Assembly: GCF_000423225.1 (NCBI RefSeq)
Contig: NZ_KE383991.1
Location: forward strand, 568,217-632,216
DNA from: Kaistia adipata DSM 17808
GTDB lineage: Bacteria; Pseudomonadota; Alphaproteobacteria; Rhizobiales; Kaistiaceae
DNA length: 64,000 nt
Reading direction: 5' to 3'
Within the stretch, counting starts at the first letter, position 1. The number at the start of each line of letters is the position of its first letter. Both the position numbers and the translations under genes were made by a program. Positions 43,112 through 51,220 of this stretch are shown one piece after another. The notes under the pieces were generated by a model that did no database searches, was not told the DNA's origin, and saw only the letters and a program-made list of their open reading frames with translations.

Positions 43112-44722
43112 TCAGGCCGGCAGCGTGCCGCCGGCCGCCCTGAGCGCCTCGGGCGTATCGAGATCGAGCGCGACCTCGGGCCCGATCTCGACCTCGACGA
43201 CGGCGTCGGCATGGGCGCCGATCAGGTGCCGCGCGCCGGTGTCGCCCTCGATCGCCTGCAGCTCGGCGAAGAAGGCGCGCGACCAGAGCACCGGATTGCC
43301 GCGCTTGCCGTCATGCGTCGGCACGACCACCAGCCGGTCGGCGGCCGGATCGAAGGCGGCGATCAGCCGATCGAGGATCGGCGCCGTCAGCAGCGGCATG
43401 TCGGCCAGCATGACCAGCACGCCGTCGACATCGGCGGCGAGGCTGGCGACGCCCTGCCGGAGCGAGGTGGAGAGGCCTTCCTCGTAGTCGGGGTTGTGCA
43501 CCCACTGGACCGCGGTCCCGGCGAGAGCCGCCTCCACGTCCGCGCGGCGATGTCCGGTCACCACCGTCACCGACGCGGCCCGGCTCGCCAAAGCGGCGTC
43601 GACGACGGTCCGCACCAGGCTGCGCCCGCGATATTCGGCGAGCAGCTTGTTCGGTCCGCCCATCCGCCGCCCCTGGCCCGCCGCCAGCACCAGCGCCGCC
43701 ACCTTCGGCGCCTTCGGCTCCGGCGTCTCGCGCGGCTGCGGCCGCGAGGCGATCTCCATCAAGAGCCCGCCGACGCCAAGGCCGGAGATCTCCTCCGGCC
43801 CGACCTGGAGCCCCGCCAGCAGGCGGCCGAGCACCCAGTCGAAGCCGTTTTCGCGCGGACTGCGGGCGCAGCCCGGCGCGCCGATCACCGGCCGTCCGCC
43901 GAGTTCGCCGAGCAGCAGCAGATTGCCGGGATCGACCGGCATGCCGAGATGCAGCACGCGCCCGCCGGCCGTGCGCAGGCCGGCCGGCACGACGTCGTCG
44001 GCGTCGACCATGGCCGAGGCGCCGAAGACGATCGAAAGCTCGGCCCCCTCGCGCGCCAGTTCGGACAGCGCGGCGGCGATGGCATCCGCGTCATGCTCCA
44101 CCCGCCGCTCGGCGAGCAGTGTGGCTCCGGCCGGCTTCAGCCGCGCCTCGGTCATGCGGCGGGTCTTGTCCATCACCGACGGCTTGAGGCTCGGCAGCAC
44201 GGTGGCGACCAGACCGACCTTCAGCGGCCGGTAGGGCGCGACGCGGACCAGCGCCGACGCCGCGGCGATCCGTTCCGCCGCCTCCAGCGGATCATGCCGC
44301 ACGGCGAACGGAATGATCTTCACGGTGGCGACCATCTGTCCCGCCGTCACCGGCGCATGGGCGGCGAGCGTCGCCAGCGTGATCGCCGGATCGGCGCGGT
44401 TGAAGGCATCGATCGCGGCGCGGTCGACGACCAGGATGCCGTTCGCGCTGGCGTGCAGGTTGGCGCGGCCGGTGAACGGCGCATCGACCGTGACGCCCGG
44501 CCCGGCAACGGCGGTGGCGAGCCGGGCGGCCGCCTCGTCCTCGTGCACGTCGCCCGGTTCGAGCCGCGCCACCACCACCGTCTCGACCTCGGCCGCCGCG
44601 AGCGCCGCGAGATGGGCAGCGTCGAGCCGCGTGCCCTTGCGCAGGGTGCGGCCGTCGAAGGCGAGCGAATGGGCGAGGATGGCTCCCTCGGCCTCGGCGA
44701 CGGGAACGGGTCCAAACCTCAC
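43112..44722 (-). CDS. Fusion of molybdopterin-binding domain and MobA-like NTP transferase
   Basis: 536 residues in two parts. Residues about 1-330 are a MoeA/MogA-like molybdopterin-binding module (IVFGASAMVDADDVVPAG near 231-248). Residues 341-530 are a nucleotidyltransferase domain with LAAGQGRRMGGPNKLL (346-361), VLVMLADMPLL and GNPVLWSR, as in the MocA/MobA enzymes that add CMP or GMP to the cofactor. It probably makes the dinucleotide form used by the enzyme that the neighbouring Xdh/Cox genes mature. It starts with GTG overlapping the XdhC stop (GTGA). The fusion is recurrent in rhizobia. Confidence 0.9.
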   Translation of the reverse strand: MRFGPVPVAEAEGAILAHSLAFDGRTLRKGTRLDAAHLAALAAAEVETVVVARLEPGDVHEDEAAARLATAVAGPGVTVDAPFTGRANLHASANGILVVDRAAIDAFNRADPAITLATLAAHAPVTAGQMVATVKIIPFAVRHDPLEAAERIAAASALVRVAPYRPLKVGLVATVLPSLKPSVMDKTRRMTEARLKPAGATLLAERRVEHDADAIAAALSELAREGAELSIVFGASAMVDADDVVPAGLRTAGGRVLHLGMPVDPGNLLLLGELGGRPVIGAPGCARSPRENGFDWVLGRLLAGLQVGPEEISGLGVGGLLMEIASRPQPRETPEPKAPKVAALVLAAGQGRRMGGPNKLLAEYRGRSLVRTVVDAALASRAASVTVVTGHRRADVEAALAGTAVQWVHNPDYEEGLSTSLRQGVASLAADVDGVLVMLADMPLLTAPILDRLIAAFDPAADRLVVVPTHDGKRGNPVLWSRAFFAELQAIEGDTGARHLIGAHADAVVEVEIGPEVALDLDTPEALRAAGGTLPA

Positions 44723-45441
44723 GGGTCCGCCCCCTCGCCCGCGACGCCGCGCTTCCGCAGCGCGTCGATCACCTCGGCGAGCACGGAGACGGCGATCTCG
44801 GCCGGCGATTGCGCGCCGATGGCGAGCCCGATCGGCGCGCGGATCCGCGCGAGCGCCTCCGGCTCGGTCCCCTCGGCCGAAAGCCGCTCCAGCCGCTTCG
44901 CATGCGTCTTGCGGCTGCCGAGCGCGCCGACATAGAAGCAGTTCGCCTCCAGCGCCGCCCGCAGCGGCAGGTCGTCGATCTTCGGGTCATGCGTCAGCGC
45001 GGCGACGGCCGTGAAGGCGTCGAGCGGCGCGCGCGCGAGCACGTCCTCCGGCCATTCGGCAAGGAGATTGCTGCCGGCGAAACGCTCCGGCGTCGCAAAC
45101 GCCGTGCGCGGATCGATGATCGTCACGTCGAAGCCGGCGATGCGCGCCATCGGCGCCAGCGCCTGCGAGATGTGCACCGCGCCGATGACGACGAGACGCG
45201 GCGGCGGCACATGCACGGTCAGGAAGAACTCGTCACCCTCCGGCGTCTGCACCAGGCCGGAGCGGGCCGAGCGAAAGCGCTCCGGCAGCAGCGCGGCGAG
45301 CGCCGGCTCGATCATCAACTCGAGCCCGGCATCGTCCTCGCGGAACAGGCGGACGACGCCCGAGGCGAGATTGGTGACGAGAATGGCGGCCTGGCGCTGC
45401 CGGCGCGCCTCGTTTAGGGCGCTGAGCGTGAAGCGGTCCAC
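44719..45441 (-). CDS. XdhC/CoxF-family protein, C-terminal (Rossmann) part
   Basis: 240 residues. It includes a short XdhC N-domain remnant and the XdhC Rossmann domain (PRLVVIGAVHISQALAPMA near 81-99; FYVGALGSRKTHAKRLERL near 168; IGLAIGAQSPAEIAVSVLAE). XdhC proteins insert the sulfurated molybdenum cofactor into xanthine dehydrogenase-like enzymes. The start is GTG at 45441, immediately after the TAA of the gene upstream, with no intervening base. Confidence 0.9.
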   Translation of the reverse strand: MDRFTLSALNEARRQRQAAILVTNLASGVVRLFREDDAGLELMIEPALAALLPERFRSARSGLVQTPEGDEFFLTVHVPPPRLVVIGAVHISQALAPMARIAGFDVTIIDPRTAFATPERFAGSNLLAEWPEDVLARAPLDAFTAVAALTHDPKIDDLPLRAALEANCFYVGALGSRKTHAKRLERLSAEGTEPEALARIRAPIGLAIGAQSPAEIAVSVLAEVIDALRKRGVAGEGADP

Positions 45442-45783
45442 TTACACCACCTTCTCGACATAGACGCGGATGCGGCCGCCGCAGGAGAGCCCGACCCGCC
45501 AGGCCGTCTCGTCGGCGACGCCGAATTCGAGCAGCCGCGGCGTGCCCGTCCCGATCACCTCGACCGCCTCGGCGATGACCGCCCCCTCAACGCAGCCTCC
45601 CGAGACCGAGCCCTCGAAATGGCCGTCCGCGTCGATGACGAGATGGCTGCCGACCGGGCGCGGCGCCGATCCCCAGGTCTCGACCACGGTGGCGAGCGCG
45701 ACGCCGCGCCCGGCCTGCACCCAGTCCTCGGCGAGGCCGAGCACGTCGGCATCCTCCAGTCGCAGCGAGTCCTCGGTGCCCAT
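45442..45783 (-). CDS. XdhC/CoxI-family protein, N-terminal (CoxI) domain only
   Basis: 113 residues: the N-terminal XdhC/CoxI domain on its own, with VALATVVETWGSAPRPVGSH, FEGSVSGGCVEGAVIAEA and the conserved cysteines in GGCVEG and LSCGGRIRVYVE. Together with the next gene it makes a split XdhC, as in Cox gene clusters (CoxI/CoxF). It follows the VWA gene by 18 bp. Confidence 0.92.
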   Translation of the reverse strand: MGTEDSLRLEDADVLGLAEDWVQAGRGVALATVVETWGSAPRPVGSHLVIDADGHFEGSVSGGCVEGAVIAEAVEVIGTGTPRLLEFGVADETAWRVGLSCGGRIRVYVEKVV

Positions 45784-45801
45784 CGATCCCTCCCTCCTCC
45801 G

Positions 45802-47022
45802 TCAAGCGATCGCCAGCAGGCGGCGCAGGTCCGGGGCCTCGCCCCGATCCGCTCCAAGCGCCTGCACCAGATCCGCCACCGCCTCCAGCGAATGCACGGC
45901 GCGGAACTCGTCGACATGCGGCAGCATCGCCCGGATGCCGCGCGCCCGCGCCTCGAAGCCGTCGAAGCGCAGCAGCGGATTGAGCCAGATCAGCCGGCGG
46001 CAGGACCGGTGCAGCCGCTCCATGGCGCCGGCGAGCCGCCCGACATCCTCGCGCTCCAGCCCGTCCGTCACCAGCAGCACGATCGCGCCCTGGCCGAGCA
46101 CGCGACGCGACCAGCGCCGGTTGAACTCGTCGAGCGCGGCGGCGATGCGCGTGCCGCCGGACCAGTCCGGCGCCGCCTCGGCGCAGGCCGCGAGCGCCGC
46201 GTCGGGATCCCTGAGCCGAAGCGCCCGCGTCACGTTGGAGAGCCGCGTGCCGAACAGGAAGCTCTCGACCCGCCGGGTCTCGCCGAGCGCATGCAGGAAG
46301 TGCAGCAGGATGCGGCTGTATTGCTGCATCGAGCCGGAGATGTCGCAGAGCGCGACGACGGGCGGCACCGTGACGGCGGGCTTGCGCGCCAGCGGCAGGA
46401 TCATGTCGCCGCCGGTGCGCAGCGCCCCGCGCAGCGTCCGGCGCGGATCGATGCGGCCGCGCGGCGCCGCGACCAGGCGGCGGGTGCGGACGCGGTCGGC
46501 GGCAAACGCCAGCCCGGCGATGCGCGCCTTCGCCTCGGCGATCTCGGCGGCGCTCATCTGCGCGAAGTCGCGCTTCAGCAAGCGCTCGTCGACCGAGGTC
46601 GCGAGGCGCAGCTCGCGCTCCCGCATGTCCTCTGCGGCGGGCGAATCGATCTCGGCGAACAGCGCCTGCGCGACGCGGGCGGCCGCGGGATCGGGTTGCT
46701 CCTGCTCCGGCCCCGCGACGCCCGGCGGGCGATCGACCAGCACCGGCGCGCGCAACCGCCCCGCCCGCCAGAACAGCCGGAACGCCTCGTCGAAGACGGC
46801 GCGCTGCTCGCGCTTCGTCACCAGCACGGCATGCAGCGTCCAGTAGAGATCGTCGCGCGAGGCGATGCCGGCGATCTCGACGGCGCGGATCGCGTCGACG
46901 ATCGCCGCCGGCCCGACCGGCAATCCGGCGCGCCGCAGCAACCGGCCGAAGGCGAGGATGTTCTCGGCGAGCCGACCGCCTGAGGAAACCTCCCTATCGC
47001 CTTGATCCGACTCCCGCATCAT
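45802..47022 (-). CDS. VWA domain-containing CoxE-like protein
   Basis: 406 residues from ATG 47022 (a second ATG follows at once). Helical N-terminal region (LAENILAFGRLLRRAGLPVG), then a von Willebrand A domain with the MIDAS motif DISGS at 227-231 and LLVTDGLERED. CoxE works with the MoxR ATPase CoxD to build the active site of aerobic CO dehydrogenase-type enzymes. The gene overlaps the MoxR stop codon, so the two are coupled. Confidence 0.92.
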   Translation of the reverse strand: MMRESDQGDREVSSGGRLAENILAFGRLLRRAGLPVGPAAIVDAIRAVEIAGIASRDDLYWTLHAVLVTKREQRAVFDEAFRLFWRAGRLRAPVLVDRPPGVAGPEQEQPDPAAARVAQALFAEIDSPAAEDMRERELRLATSVDERLLKRDFAQMSAAEIAEAKARIAGLAFAADRVRTRRLVAAPRGRIDPRRTLRGALRTGGDMILPLARKPAVTVPPVVALCDISGSMQQYSRILLHFLHALGETRRVESFLFGTRLSNVTRALRLRDPDAALAACAEAAPDWSGGTRIAAALDEFNRRWSRRVLGQGAIVLLVTDGLEREDVGRLAGAMERLHRSCRRLIWLNPLLRFDGFEARARGIRAMLPHVDEFRAVHSLEAVADLVQALGADRGEAPDLRRLLAIA

Positions 47023-47933
47023 CCCACCGCCTCCGCCCGCGCGGCGTCGACCAGCGCCTGGACGCGGCTGCCTGCGATCCTGGCGATATCGTCCTGATAC
47101 TTGAGCAGGACGCCGAGCGTGTCCGAGGCGACCGCCGGCTCGAGCACGGTCTGGTCGAGCTCGACCAGCGCCGCCGCCCAGTCGAGCGTCTCGGCGACGC
47201 CGGGGTTCTTGAACAGCTCCTCGCCCCGGAGCGCCTGCACGAAGGCAACGACCTGCCGGGACAGCCGCTCGCCGGCGCCGGGCACCTTGGCCCGCAGGAT
47301 CGCCAGCTCGCGCTCGCGATCGGGATAGTCGACCCAGTGATAGAGGCAGCGCCGCTTCAGCGCGTCGTGGATCTCGCGCGTGCGGTTGGTGGTGACGACG
47401 ACGATCGGCGGCTCGCTCGCGCGGATCGTGCCGAGCTCCGGCACGGTGACCTGGTTGTCGGCCAGCACCTCGAGCAGATAGGCCTCGAACGCCTCGTCGG
47501 CGCGGTCGAGCTCGTCGATCAGGAGAACGGGCGCGCCGCCCGGCGCCGCTTCCAGCGCCTGCAGCAGCGGCCGGCGGATCAGGAAGCGCTCGGAGAAGAC
47601 GTCGTCGACCAGCCGCTCGCGATCGACGCTGCCGGCCGCCTCGGCGGCGCGGATCTCGACCATCTGCGCGGCGTAGTTCCATTCATAGACGGCGGAGGCG
47701 ACGTCGAGCCCCTCATAGCATTGCAGGCGGATCAGCGGCCGGCCGAGCTGCGCCGCCAGCACCTTGGCGATCTCCGTCTTGCCGACGCCCGCCTCGCCCT
47801 CGAGGAAGAGCGGCCGCTTCAGCCGCAGCGACAGGAACAGCACGGTCGCGAGCGCGCGATCGGACACATAGCCGCCCTTCGCCAGCAGGTCCTGGGTCGC
47901 TTCGATCGAGGTGGGGAGCGGCCGCATATTCAT
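47019..47933 (-). CDS. MoxR-family AAA+ ATPase, CoxD-like
   Basis: 304 residues. Walker A GEAGVGKT at 46-53, Walker B VLLIDEL at 136-142, sensor 1 in VVVTTNRTRE and an Arg finger region RRCLYHWVDYP. MoxR ATPases pair with VWA proteins as metal-insertion or remodelling chaperones; with CoxE, XdhC and a MobA-like gene following, the client is a molybdenum hydroxylase. ATG 47933 with AGG 8 bp upstream. The promoter region is AT-rich, with TACTAT/ATAGTA arms at 47933-47954 next to the start. Confidence 0.93.
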   Translation of the reverse strand: MNMRPLPTSIEATQDLLAKGGYVSDRALATVLFLSLRLKRPLFLEGEAGVGKTEIAKVLAAQLGRPLIRLQCYEGLDVASAVYEWNYAAQMVEIRAAEAAGSVDRERLVDDVFSERFLIRRPLLQALEAAPGGAPVLLIDELDRADEAFEAYLLEVLADNQVTVPELGTIRASEPPIVVVTTNRTREIHDALKRRCLYHWVDYPDRERELAILRAKVPGAGERLSRQVVAFVQALRGEELFKNPGVAETLDWAAALVELDQTVLEPAVASDTLGVLLKYQDDIARIAGSRVQALVDAARAEAVG

Positions 47934-48105
47934 ACTATATACCTACAGATAGTAAAACCTGAATACAACCGGAGACCAGCGCCCCGCTGCGTAAACCTGT
48001 CTCTTGGCCGGACCCTCTGCTTTATATAGGCTGGAACCGACGCGGGGACGCGCCGGCATCATGCGGGCCGGCCGGTCCCGCTGGCAAGCTTGTACGGGGT
48101 TACTC

Positions 48106-48891
48106 ATGCCACTGATCGCTATGGACGATCGCATCCGACTGAATGTCGAGGCCGATCCGGACAATGGCAAACCAGCACTGCTCCTGACCAACGCGCTCGG
48201 ATCGGACATGACGATGTGGGAGGACCAGCTCCCGGCATTGCGCGAGCATTTCCGCGTCATCCGCTTCGACGACCGCGGCCATGGCGGCTCGGACGTCCCC
48301 GACACGCCCTATACCATCGACCGCCTCGGCCGCGACGCGCGCAGCGTGCTCGACGCCGTGGGCGTCGAGAGCGCCCATGTCGTCGGCCTGTCGAAGGGCG
48401 GCATGGTCGCCGCCTGGCTGGCGGCCAACAAGCCGGACTATGTGGAGAAGCTGGTGATCTGCGCCGCGGCGCCGCATCTGCCGCCGCGCGACATGTGGGA
48501 AGGACGCGCCAAGACGGCCCGCAACGAGGGCCTGACCGCGCTGGTCGACGCGGTCATCGGCCGCTGGTTCCGCGAAGGCTTCCGCCAGGCCGCGCCGGAC
48601 AAGGTGGCGCGCGTCCGCGCCATGGTGCTGGCGACGCCGGCCGAGGGCTATGCCGCCTGCTGCGAGGCGATCGGCGAGATGGACCTGCGCGACGACCTCG
48701 GCCTGATCCAGGCGCCGACCCTGGTGATCTGCGGCGAGCACGACGCCGGCGCGCAGCCGGCCAAGACGCGCGAATGGGTCGCCTCGATCGACGGCGCCCG
48801 GATGGAAGTCATCCGCAACGCCGCCCATCTGTGCAATGTCGAGCAGCCCGCCGCCTTCAACGCCGCGCTGCTCGGCTTCCTGACCGCGTGA
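48106..48891 (+). CDS. Alpha/beta hydrolase, 3-oxoadipate enol-lactonase-like
   Basis: 261 residues from ATG 48106. Oxyanion region LLLTNALGSDMTMWEDQL near 24-41, RFDDRGHGGSD, nucleophile elbow VGLSKGGM (Ser at about 95), acid in CGEHDAGA and base His in AAHLCNVEQP. The pattern LTNSLGTxxxMWDxQ and FDxRGHGxS is that of PcaD, which opens the lactone in the beta-ketoadipate path. No other pca gene lies nearby, so the substrate is uncertain. Confidence 0.88.
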   Translation: MPLIAMDDRIRLNVEADPDNGKPALLLTNALGSDMTMWEDQLPALREHFRVIRFDDRGHGGSDVPDTPYTIDRLGRDARSVLDAVGVESAHVVGLSKGGMVAAWLAANKPDYVEKLVICAAAPHLPPRDMWEGRAKTARNEGLTALVDAVIGRWFREGFRQAAPDKVARVRAMVLATPAEGYAACCEAIGEMDLRDDLGLIQAPTLVICGEHDAGAQPAKTREWVASIDGARMEVIRNAAHLCNVEQPAAFNAALLGFLTA

Positions 48892-49308
48892 TCAGACCCG
48901 CTCGCGGCCCGTCAGCGCGTCGAGGCTGAAGCGGCCGGGGCCGGCGAAGACGATGTACAGGAACACGAAGCAATAAAGGATGGCGGCATCGCCGCCATTG
49001 TTCACCGGGTAGAAATTCTGCGGTGCATGGGCGATCCAGTAGGCGAACGCCATCAGGCCCGACAGCACGAAGGCGACCGGCCGCGAGAACAGGCCGATGA
49101 TCAGCAGGAAGCCGCCGACAAGCTCCAGCACGCCCGCCGTCCAGGACAGGCTGAACATCTCCGGTGCACCCCGGCCCGATGCCGGAAAGCCAAGGATCTT
49201 CTGCGTACCGTGAGCAAAGAAGATCAGGGCGGAAACAATGCGCAGCAGACCGAGCGTGGACGACTGGAACTTAGAAAGCTTCTCAACAAGCACTGACAGA
49301 TTCTCCAT
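48892..49308 (-). CDS. DoxX family membrane protein
   Basis: 138 residues with four hydrophobic helices: LLRIVSALIFFAHGTQKILG, FSLSWTAGVLELVGGFLLII, PVAFVLSGLMAFAYWIAH and AAILYCFVFLYIVFAGPG. The HG-xQK motif of helix 1 and the GRFSLD tail mark the DoxX family, inner-membrane proteins tied to redox homeostasis. Its stop codon abuts that of the hydrolase gene (convergent). A 13-bp perfect inverted repeat lies 62 bp upstream. Confidence 0.93.
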   Translation of the reverse strand: MENLSVLVEKLSKFQSSTLGLLRIVSALIFFAHGTQKILGFPASGRGAPEMFSLSWTAGVLELVGGFLLIIGLFSRPVAFVLSGLMAFAYWIAHAPQNFYPVNNGGDAAILYCFVFLYIVFAGPGRFSLDALTGRERV

Positions 49309-49369
49309 GGGTCAAAAATTGACCGAGCCTGTTAGCACGACGCCGATACAGAACCCACCCATGGAGATG

Positions 49370-49402
49370 CGATATCGGTGAACGCAGCATTCACCGATAT
49401 CG
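49370..49402. promoter_or_regulatory. Perfect 13-bp inverted repeat upstream of doxX
   Basis: CGATATCGGTGAA (49370-49382) and TTCACCGATATCG (49390-49402) around a 7-bp spacer, in the 106-bp gap between the ETF-QO stop and the DoxX start. No T-run follows on either strand, so a Rho-independent terminator is unlikely. A dimeric regulator's operator for doxX is the better guess; an mRNA-stabilising hairpin for ETF-QO is the other. Confidence 0.55.
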
Positions 49403-49414
49403 ATCGCATTACTG

Positions 49415-51076
49415 TCACATATTCGGATAGTTAGGGCCGCCCGCGCCTTCCGGCGTGGTCCAGTTGATGTTCTGGTTCGGATCCTTGATGTCGCAGGTCT
49501 TGCAGTGCACGCAGTTCTGCGCGTTGATCACGAAGCGCGGCCCATCCGCCTCTTCGACCCATTCATAGACGCCGGCCGGGCAGTAGCGGCCGGACGGGCC
49601 GGCATAGACGTCGTGCTCCGACGTCTTCTGCAGGGCGGCGTCGAGCACCTTCAGATGCACCGGCTGGTCCTCCTCGTGATTGGTGTTCGACAGGAACACC
49701 GAGGAGAGGCGATCGAAGGTCAGCACGCCGTCGGGCTTCGGATACTCGATCTTCTTGCACTGCGAGGCGGGCTTCAGCGACGCGAAGTCCGGCTTGCCGT
49801 GCTTCAGCGTGCCGAACAGCGAGAAGCCGAGCGTGTTGGCCCACATGTCGGCGGCGCCGAGCGCGATGCCGAGATAGGTGCCGAGCTTCGACCAGAGCGG
49901 CTTGACGTTGCGCACCCGCTTCAGGTCGCGGCCGATCGGACCCGAGCGCCAGTTCGCCTCATAGCCGAGGATCTCGTCATGCGCGCGGCCGGCGGACAGC
50001 GCGTCGGCGACGTTCTCGGCCGCCTCCATGCCGGAGAGCATGGCGTTGTGGCTGCCCTTGATGCGCGGCACGTTGACGAAGCCGGCCGAGCAGCCGATCA
50101 GCGCGCCGCCTGGGAACACCAGCTTCGGCACCGACTGGTAGCCGCCCTCGGTGATCGCGCGCGCGCCATAGGAGATGCGCTTTGCCCCCGCGAACACCGG
50201 CGCGATCGCCGGGTGCGTCTTGAAGCGCTGGAATTCCTCGAACGGCGACAGATACGGATTGTCGTAGTTCAGGTGCACGACGAAGCCGATGACGACCTGG
50301 TTGTCCTCGAGGTGATAGAGGAACGAGCCGCCGCCGGTCGAGCCGCCGAGCGGCCAGCCGAAGGAGTGCCGCACCAGGCCGGGACGATGCAGCTTCGGAT
50401 CGACCTGCCAGAGCTCCTTGATGCCGATGCCGTATTTCTGCGGCTCGCGCCCTTCGGCGAGGCCGAAGGCGCCGATCAGCTGCTTGGCGAGCGAGCCGCG
50501 CGCGCCCTCGCCGATCAGCGTGTACTTGCCGCGCAACTCCATGCCGCGCTGAAAATTCGGGCCGGGCTCGCCGTCGCGGCCGACACCCATGTCGCCGGTG
50601 GCGACGCCGGCGACGGCGCCGTTCTCGTCGTGCAGCAGCTCGGCAGCGGCGAAGCCCGGATAGATCTCGACGCCGAGCGCCTCGGCCTTGGCCGCCATCC
50701 AGCGGCAGACATTGCCAAGCGACACGACATAGTTGCCGTGGTTCGACATCAAGGGCGGCATCAGGAAATTGGGCAGGCGGACGGAACCGGCCGGCCCCAG
50801 GAACAGGAACTGGTCCTCGGTCACCGGGGTCTTCAGCGGCGTGTCGTCCTCCTGCCGCCATTCCGGCAGCAGCTTGTCGAGCGCGATCGGATCGATGACG
50901 GCGCCCGACAGGATATGCGCGCCGACCTCGGAGCCCTTTTCCACCACCACGACGGAGATATCCGGATCGCGCTGTTTCAGGCGGATGGCGGCAGCAAGAC
51001 CGGCGGGGCCCGCCCCGACGATCACAACATCGAATTCCATGGCTTCGCGCTCGGGAAGCTCAATCGTATCTGTCAT
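49415..51076 (-). CDS. Electron transfer flavoprotein-ubiquinone oxidoreductase
   Basis: Inner-membrane iron-sulfur flavoprotein that moves electrons from ETF (fatty acid and amino acid oxidation) to ubiquinone. 553 residues from ATG 51076. FAD site: FDVVIVGAGPAGLAAAIRL near 14-32. Quinone and FAD region: GALIGCSAGFVNVPRIKGSH. The C-terminal 4Fe-4S module has INAQNCVHCKTCDIKDPNQN, the three close cysteines of the cluster. Length and C-terminus are normal. ETF subunits are not in the window. Confidence 0.96.
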   Translation of the reverse strand: MTDTIELPEREAMEFDVVIVGAGPAGLAAAIRLKQRDPDISVVVVEKGSEVGAHILSGAVIDPIALDKLLPEWRQEDDTPLKTPVTEDQFLFLGPAGSVRLPNFLMPPLMSNHGNYVVSLGNVCRWMAAKAEALGVEIYPGFAAAELLHDENGAVAGVATGDMGVGRDGEPGPNFQRGMELRGKYTLIGEGARGSLAKQLIGAFGLAEGREPQKYGIGIKELWQVDPKLHRPGLVRHSFGWPLGGSTGGGSFLYHLEDNQVVIGFVVHLNYDNPYLSPFEEFQRFKTHPAIAPVFAGAKRISYGARAITEGGYQSVPKLVFPGGALIGCSAGFVNVPRIKGSHNAMLSGMEAAENVADALSAGRAHDEILGYEANWRSGPIGRDLKRVRNVKPLWSKLGTYLGIALGAADMWANTLGFSLFGTLKHGKPDFASLKPASQCKKIEYPKPDGVLTFDRLSSVFLSNTNHEEDQPVHLKVLDAALQKTSEHDVYAGPSGRYCPAGVYEWVEEADGPRFVINAQNCVHCKTCDIKDPNQNINWTTPEGAGGPNYPNM

Positions 51077-51220
51077 GCTGCCTATCCGGTTCCCTGACTG
51101 GACCCTCTTTAGAAGAGCAGCAAACCGCAGGCAATGCCGAAAATGCTGCAATGCGAAGGACTTGATGAAGCTTTCGCATCAACATCATGCGGAGCATGCC
51201 GGCTCAGGAAACACAGCGCT

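Noticed and set aside
48106-48891. Calling the hydrolase pcaD
   Set aside because: The family pattern fits, but no other beta-ketoadipate gene is near and many paralogues share these motifs, so no gene symbol is given.
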